Shown: in pieces, positions 60,189 to 64,000 of the stretch
Position numbering within the stretch: the stretch's first letter is position 1
Layout: the number at the start of each line of letters is the position of its first letter
DNA from: UBA1227 sp964539045
Lineage (GTDB): Bacteria; Bacillota; Clostridia; Oscillospirales; Acutalibacteraceae
Direction: 5' to 3'
DNA length: 64,000 nucleotides
Assembly: GCA_964539045.1 (NCBI GenBank)
Contig: CAZIHW010000117.1
Location: 1 to 64,000 of the forward strand
The notes under the pieces: generated by a model
Database searches by the model: none
Seen by the model: the letters and a program-made list of their open reading frames with translations, nothing else
What the model was told of the DNA's origin: nothing
Position numbers and translations under genes: made by a program

Positions 60189-60608
60189 ATGCTGGTTTCT
60201 ACAAAAGGAAGATATGCTTTACGGGTAATGGTTGATATTGCACAAAGGAAAGACGAAGGCTATCTGTCTTTAAAGGATATTGCGAAAAGGCAAGATATAT
60301 CTATGAAGTATCTTGAAATGATTATAAGCTTACTGTCCAAGGCCGGTTTAGTGGTCAGCCGAAGGGGTAAAGATGGTGGCTATAATCTGGCAAAGCCCGC
60401 AGAGGAATATACAGCTTATGAGATATTATCCGCTGCCGAAGGGAGTCTTATACCTATAGATTGCCCATCTTTGTGCGGAATAAAATGCGAGAAGGCATGT
60501 GATTGTACGACTCTTCCGATGTGGGACAATTTAAACAGAACTATCTCGGATTATCTTAAGAGCGTTTCACTATCGGACCTTGCTGAGGGCAATGTAAGAA
60601 CTTTATAA
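60189..60608 (+). CDS. Rrf2/IscR-family transcriptional regulator
   Basis: A 139-residue winged-helix regulator: STKGRYALRVMVDIAQRK, ISMKYLEMIISLLSKAGLV and RRGKDGGYNLAKP. The cluster CPSLCGIKCEKACDC offers Fe-S ligands like those of IscR, so it may sense Fe-S status. GGGAGG precedes ATG 60189. No isc/suf genes are nearby. A terminator follows. Confidence 0.92.
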   Translation: MLVSTKGRYALRVMVDIAQRKDEGYLSLKDIAKRQDISMKYLEMIISLLSKAGLVVSRRGKDGGYNLAKPAEEYTAYEILSAAEGSLIPIDCPSLCGIKCEKACDCTTLPMWDNLNRTISDYLKSVSLSDLAEGNVRTL

Positions 60609-60610
60609 AA

Positions 60611-60645
60611 AATCCCTGCGCTTTATTAAGCGCAGGGATTCTCTT
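60611..60645. terminator. Terminator between Rrf2 gene and DUF1846 gene
   Basis: AATCCCTGCGCTT (60611-60623), loop TATT, and perfect complement 60628-60640. T-run is weak on the plus strand; an A-run at 60607-60612 serves the minus strand. Confidence 0.8.
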
Positions 60646-62128
60646 ATTGATGGAATAATGCATCTGTTTGATATTTCGGTTCGCAAGTCATGTTTATTCC
60701 CAGCTTCTTGAATGTACCGGCATCCACCTGGGATATGATTACGGATGTATGTGCTTCGCATCCTCTGAGATCCTTAAGATGTTCCATTGCTTTTTGTGCA
60801 TTCTTGTCACTTGCGGCCGCTATGGAGAGAGCTATCAGTATCTCATCTGAATGCAACCGCGGGTTTTTGCTTCCGAGTGTCTGAATCTTCAGTTTTTGTA
60901 TCGGTTCGAAAACCATAGGAGGTATGAGGTGGATTTCATCCGGTATACAAGCCAGCTCCTTAAGTGCATTTAAAAGCATAGCGGAGGCGGAGCCGAGCAA
61001 GTCGGTAGTTCTTCCTGTTACTATTTTTCCGGAAGGAAGCTCGATTGCCGAAGCAGGAGCATCATATTCCTCATCCTTTTTACAGGCGGCTTCTATTACG
61101 GGCCTGTCCGAAATCTTAAGTCCTGCCTGCTTCATGAGGAAGTCGAGCTTCAGAACTATATCATTGTCTATAGTGCCCTTTTTCTTATCACACAGTGCGG
61201 TGTAGTACCTTCTGATTATCTCCTGATTTGAAGCTTTGATACAAGCCTCATCATCGACTATACAATTTCCCGCCATGTTTACGCCCATGTCAGTCGGAGA
61301 TTTGTACGGGCATTCTCCGGAGATCTCCTCAAATATAGCCTTAAGTACCGGGAAAACCTCAACATCACGGTTGTAATTTACTGTTGTTTCTCCATACGCT
61401 TCAAGATGAAACGGGTCTATCATATTTACGTCGCTGAGATCTGCGGTTGCGGCCTCGTAAGCCAGATTTACCGGATGCTTGAGAGGAATATTCCATATAG
61501 GGAAAGTTTCAAATTTTGCATATCCGGATTTTATGCCGCGTTTATTGTCATGATAAAGCTGTGAAAGACAAGTTGCCATCTTGCCGCTTCCGGGTCCCGG
61601 GGCTGTTATTACAACAAGCCTTCTTGTAGTTTCTATGTAATCGTTTTTGCCGAATCCCTCATCGCTTACTATGTACGGTATATTTGCAGGATAACCCTCT
61701 ATTGGGTAGTGCTTGTAAACGTTGATACCCAAGTTCTTGAGTCTTTTTGAAAAGGCATCCGCTGATGGTTGGTTTGAGTATCTTGTGAGCACGACGCTTC
61801 CTACGTATAAACCGAATGCGCTGAAAGCGTCTATAAGTCTGAGTACATCGAGATCATAAGTTATGCCGAGATCCCCGCGTACCTTGTTTTTTTCAATGTC
61901 TCCTGCATTGATGACTACTACGATTTCGGCTTGGTCTTTGAGCTGCATTAACATCTGAAGCTTACTGTCCGGCTTGAAACCGGGGAGAACCCTTGAGGCA
62001 TGATAATCATCAAACAACTTGCCTCCGAATTCCAGGTAGAGCTTATCGCCGAATTTTTCGATTCTCTTTGCTATATGCTCTGACTGCATTTTCAAATATT
62101 TGTCATTGTCAAATCCGATTACGTTCAT
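60644..62128 (-). CDS. DUF1846 family protein
   Basis: A 494-residue cytoplasmic protein of the DUF1846 family, common in Firmicutes, structure known but function uncertain. Segments: IGFDNDKYLKMQSEHI at the start, KLYLEFGGKLFDDYHASRVL and ITAPGPGSGKMATCLSQLYH, a P-loop-like stretch. It starts 18 bases after the sortase stop, with AAAGGG upstream, so it is probably co-transcribed with the sortase. Confidence 0.93.
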   Translation of the reverse strand: MNVIGFDNDKYLKMQSEHIAKRIEKFGDKLYLEFGGKLFDDYHASRVLPGFKPDSKLQMLMQLKDQAEIVVVINAGDIEKNKVRGDLGITYDLDVLRLIDAFSAFGLYVGSVVLTRYSNQPSADAFSKRLKNLGINVYKHYPIEGYPANIPYIVSDEGFGKNDYIETTRRLVVITAPGPGSGKMATCLSQLYHDNKRGIKSGYAKFETFPIWNIPLKHPVNLAYEAATADLSDVNMIDPFHLEAYGETTVNYNRDVEVFPVLKAIFEEISGECPYKSPTDMGVNMAGNCIVDDEACIKASNQEIIRRYYTALCDKKKGTIDNDIVLKLDFLMKQAGLKISDRPVIEAACKKDEEYDAPASAIELPSGKIVTGRTTDLLGSASAMLLNALKELACIPDEIHLIPPMVFEPIQKLKIQTLGSKNPRLHSDEILIALSIAAASDKNAQKAMEHLKDLRGCEAHTSVIISQVDAGTFKKLGINMTCEPKYQTDALFHQ

Positions 62129-62146
62129 AAATATCCCTTTCAGAAA

Positions 62147-62881
62147 TTATTTTAATAATTCCGCTACCACTACAAATCTCTCCGTTTTTGTTCTGGAGGT
62201 GCAAGTGGACAGTGTAATTACTTTTTCGTTATTTTCAAAGTCTGTTTTAGGACTTTCAACTTCACTGGAGGCACACACGGTCTTTAACCAATCGGTGTAT
62301 GCATTATTGTCGCTGAAATTATAAGTATATACGTCATCTGTAACTTCAACCGTATACGCTGAAATTATCTTATACTTTGCAACCTTGTCTTCCAGAATAA
62401 TGTATACATACGGATGCTCATCCAGGTACGATTTTTCCTTGTACTTTTTGAGTGAGCCGAACATGGAACCGTTTTTTGTATTGTGGCCGTATATTATTGT
62501 GTTGTTGTCAGAAAAGTCTTCTGTGTTTCTGCTGTCTACGAAAATGCTCCCGAAGTCGCTGTAAATGCGATTGTACGTTCTCTTCAGGTAGTAGTCGTTA
62601 TTCGATCCGTATAACAGCGGATAGCTAATCTTCGTATCAGGTATGTATATCCAACCGATTATATCCTCGTTAATTTCTTTTAAAGATTCAAGGTCAACAT
62701 CCATGTCGGGGACAGGGTCTTCTGAGTCATCATTCTCCGGGGCCTTGAAATACTCTTTGGACGAGTCGTAAATTTTGTCACCCTCATAGTAATCATGCAA
62801 CATGGTACATAATTTGTAGCAAGAAAAAATGAACAAAGCTATAAAAATGATTTCCAAAACAGTGTAGAGTTTTTTCTTCAT
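62147..62881 (-). CDS. srtB: Class B sortase
   Basis: A 244-residue transpeptidase with an N-terminal transmembrane segment (about 5-27). The catalytic residues are His in TIIYGHNTKNGSMFG, Cys in ITLSTCTSR and Arg in TKTERFVVV. The DIIGWIYIPDTKISYPLL segment marks class B. No classical sorting-signal substrate is encoded in the window. Confidence 0.93.
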   Translation of the reverse strand: MKKKLYTVLEIIFIALFIFSCYKLCTMLHDYYEGDKIYDSSKEYFKAPENDDSEDPVPDMDVDLESLKEINEDIIGWIYIPDTKISYPLLYGSNNDYYLKRTYNRIYSDFGSIFVDSRNTEDFSDNNTIIYGHNTKNGSMFGSLKKYKEKSYLDEHPYVYIILEDKVAKYKIISAYTVEVTDDVYTYNFSDNNAYTDWLKTVCASSEVESPKTDFENNEKVITLSTCTSRTKTERFVVVAELLK

Positions 62882-62996
62882 AGTGTTATCCTCTGCAGAC
62901 GTAATGAATAAAATACAAATTTAATTGTACCACAAACAAAACGTATCTGCCATCTAAAGATTTTTCACATATTTTATGCTATATCCCTTTATTTTT

Positions 62997-63025
62997 TTGT
63001 ACGGAACATTTATAATTATTATACT
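62997..63025 (+). promoter_or_regulatory. Promoter of the transglutaminase-like lipoprotein gene
   Basis: TTGTAC, 17 bases, TATACT, 25 bases before the start codon. Confidence 0.6.
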
Positions 63026-63049
63026 AATACTTACATATGGGGTTTTATT

Positions 63050-64000
63050 ATGAGATCACAAACAGCAAAAACCAATATCATAAGAGTCTTGTGTTTTCTC
63101 CTGGTTTTCCCTATGGTTTTTTCATTCCTTTTCGGTTGTAAGAATAAGGAGGAAGAAGAAAACACAACGGCTTCCGTTGTAACCGGGGACTTGACCTCGG
63201 GTGAGAATACGGATGACGGATCCGGCACGGATGTCTCGAACGAGGAGAGTTCCGGTGAAGACAAGACGTCCGAAGATTCGGGAAACGGTTCTGATGTTAC
63301 AACAAATAAGGTAAGCGGTACAAAACATTCATACGGTACGACAAAAAAGCATTCGAGCGGAGGCGGATCAAATAAAAAGCCTTCAACTGCTAAGACTACT
63401 GCCGTTAAAACTACAAAGTCAAATTCTTATTATGCACCCAGAGTGCTGACGAATTCTGCCCCCGGAAGGGTGACCTATACATCTTCTGACGGGACAGGCG
63501 TTATAGATTGTTCGAACAGTTCTCAGGGATACATCATGGTCAAGTACAGCGGATCATATTCCAATGTCCGGATTCTTGTTTACCCACCGGGAGTATCTAC
63601 CGGAGGATCAGGGTATATAAATTATCCTTTGTTTACAAGAAATACCTATGAAGCTATACCGCTTACCAGCGGAAACGGAACTTACAATATCGGTATCTAC
63701 GGAAACAGTGACGGTTCGGGAAGCTATTATCCCGTAGTAAAGCAAGATGTAAACGTATCTCTCAGCTACTCGACCGTAGCCTATGCAAGGCCTAATATCA
63801 TAGTGAACTATAACTCGGGTACTTCATGTGTAAGATATGCTGCAGAACTTACAAGGGGTTGTGACGATGAGTTGTCAAAAATCCAGGCCATCTACAACTA
63901 CGTCATTAAAAACTTTTCTTATGACTACGGAAAGGCTTCATCTGTAAGGAATTCAGCATATATACCGAATTTGAACAATGTATGGGCATCTAAAAGCGGA
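63050..64000 (+). CDS. Transglutaminase-like lipoprotein, cut by window end
   Basis: The frame opens at ATG 63050 and stays open for 317 codons to the window end. The signal peptide ends LFGC, with Cys near residue 30 as lipid anchor, then a ~90-residue Ser/Thr/Lys-rich linker, a beta-rich domain and, at the end, IQAIYNYVIKNFSYDYGKA, the start of a transglutaminase-like (protease-fold) domain; the catalytic Cys should lie just beyond the edge. It is a surface protein with a stalk like that of the protein at 55018. Confidence 0.85.
   Translation, partial: MRSQTAKTNIIRVLCFLLVFPMVFSFLFGCKNKEEEENTTASVVTGDLTSGENTDDGSGTDVSNEESSGEDKTSEDSGNGSDVTTNKVSGTKHSYGTTKKHSSGGGSNKKPSTAKTTAVKTTKSNSYYAPRVLTNSAPGRVTYTSSDGTGVIDCSNSSQGYIMVKYSGSYSNVRILVYPPGVSTGGSGYINYPLFTRNTYEAIPLTSGNGTYNIGIYGNSDGSGSYYPVVKQDVNVSLSYSTVAYARPNIIVNYNSGTSCVRYAAELTRGCDDELSKIQAIYNYVIKNFSYDYGKASSVRNSAYIPNLNNVWASKSG

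Overview
The window looks like one contig of a low-to-mid G+C, endospore-lineage Firmicute of the class Clostridia, possibly a gut Oscillospirales-type organism. The evidence is an S-box (SAM-I) riboswitch, an FMN riboswitch, a CIRCE-controlled hrcA-grpE-dnaK-dnaJ operon, spoIIR, rny-ymdB, Asp23-fakA-recG, rqcH-trmK, a class B sortase, an indolepyruvate:ferredoxin oxidoreductase, strong Shine-Dalgarno sites and frequent GTG/TTG starts. No rRNA, tRNA, phage, insertion sequence or CRISPR array was seen. The first ~804 bases do not fit: they are non-coding, almost free of CpG, and end exactly where an ABC permease reading frame begins mid-gene. They look like vertebrate host DNA joined to the bacterial contig.

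Layout: 0.8-1.9 kb, remnant amino-acid ABC transporter. 2.1-3.2 kb, solitary pilT. 3.5-9.5 kb, carbohydrate ABC transporter with malQ and its ATPase, an alpha-glucan/maltodextrin uptake operon. 9.6-12.2 kb (minus), xre-chrA-chrA-hflX. 12.4-15.2 kb, pncB-HAD-metallophosphoesterase. 15.3-17.6 kb (minus), SAM riboswitch-metK-TSCPD protein-lipoprotein. 17.7-18.5 kb (minus), FMN riboswitch-ribU. 18.6-22.6 kb, DUF2508 gene, LytTR regulator with folC (minus), and an ECF sigma factor with an FHA protein. 22.7-27.5 kb, heat-shock operon. 27.7-31.7 kb, acyl-CoA ligase-iorA-iorB. 31.8-37.3 kb, glf, a two-component system with HtrA protease, and a TetR regulator. 37.5-45.4 kb, rny-ymdB, an orphan oligopeptide-type binding protein, and Asp23-fakA-recG. 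45.5-53.1 kb, M23 peptidoglycan hydrolase, ACT-UPF0210 pair, DUF378, DUF1858, trmK-nif3-rqcH. 53.2-64 kb, ispE, spoIIR, surface protein, YitT, CLC channel, MATE, plsY, Rrf2, DUF1846, sortase and a truncated transglutaminase-like lipoprotein.

Most of the content is housekeeping. The less ordinary signals are small and non-coding. There is a family of short intergenic repeats beginning TTAGCCTGAC that supplies the stop codons of at least two genes, including a 132-bp version with terminal inverted repeats, a terminator and a promoter. Several 17-20-bp tandem duplications sit at gene boundaries; one creates a seven-codon upstream ORF coupled to trmK. A near-perfect promoter with a palindromic operator precedes the M23 hydrolase. 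Context findings include an S-box operon carrying an uncharacterised TSCPD protein and lipoprotein, the sigma-FHA bicistron beside the heat-shock operon, and the ligase-iorAB module. I did not see a clearly new multi-gene defence or metabolic system.
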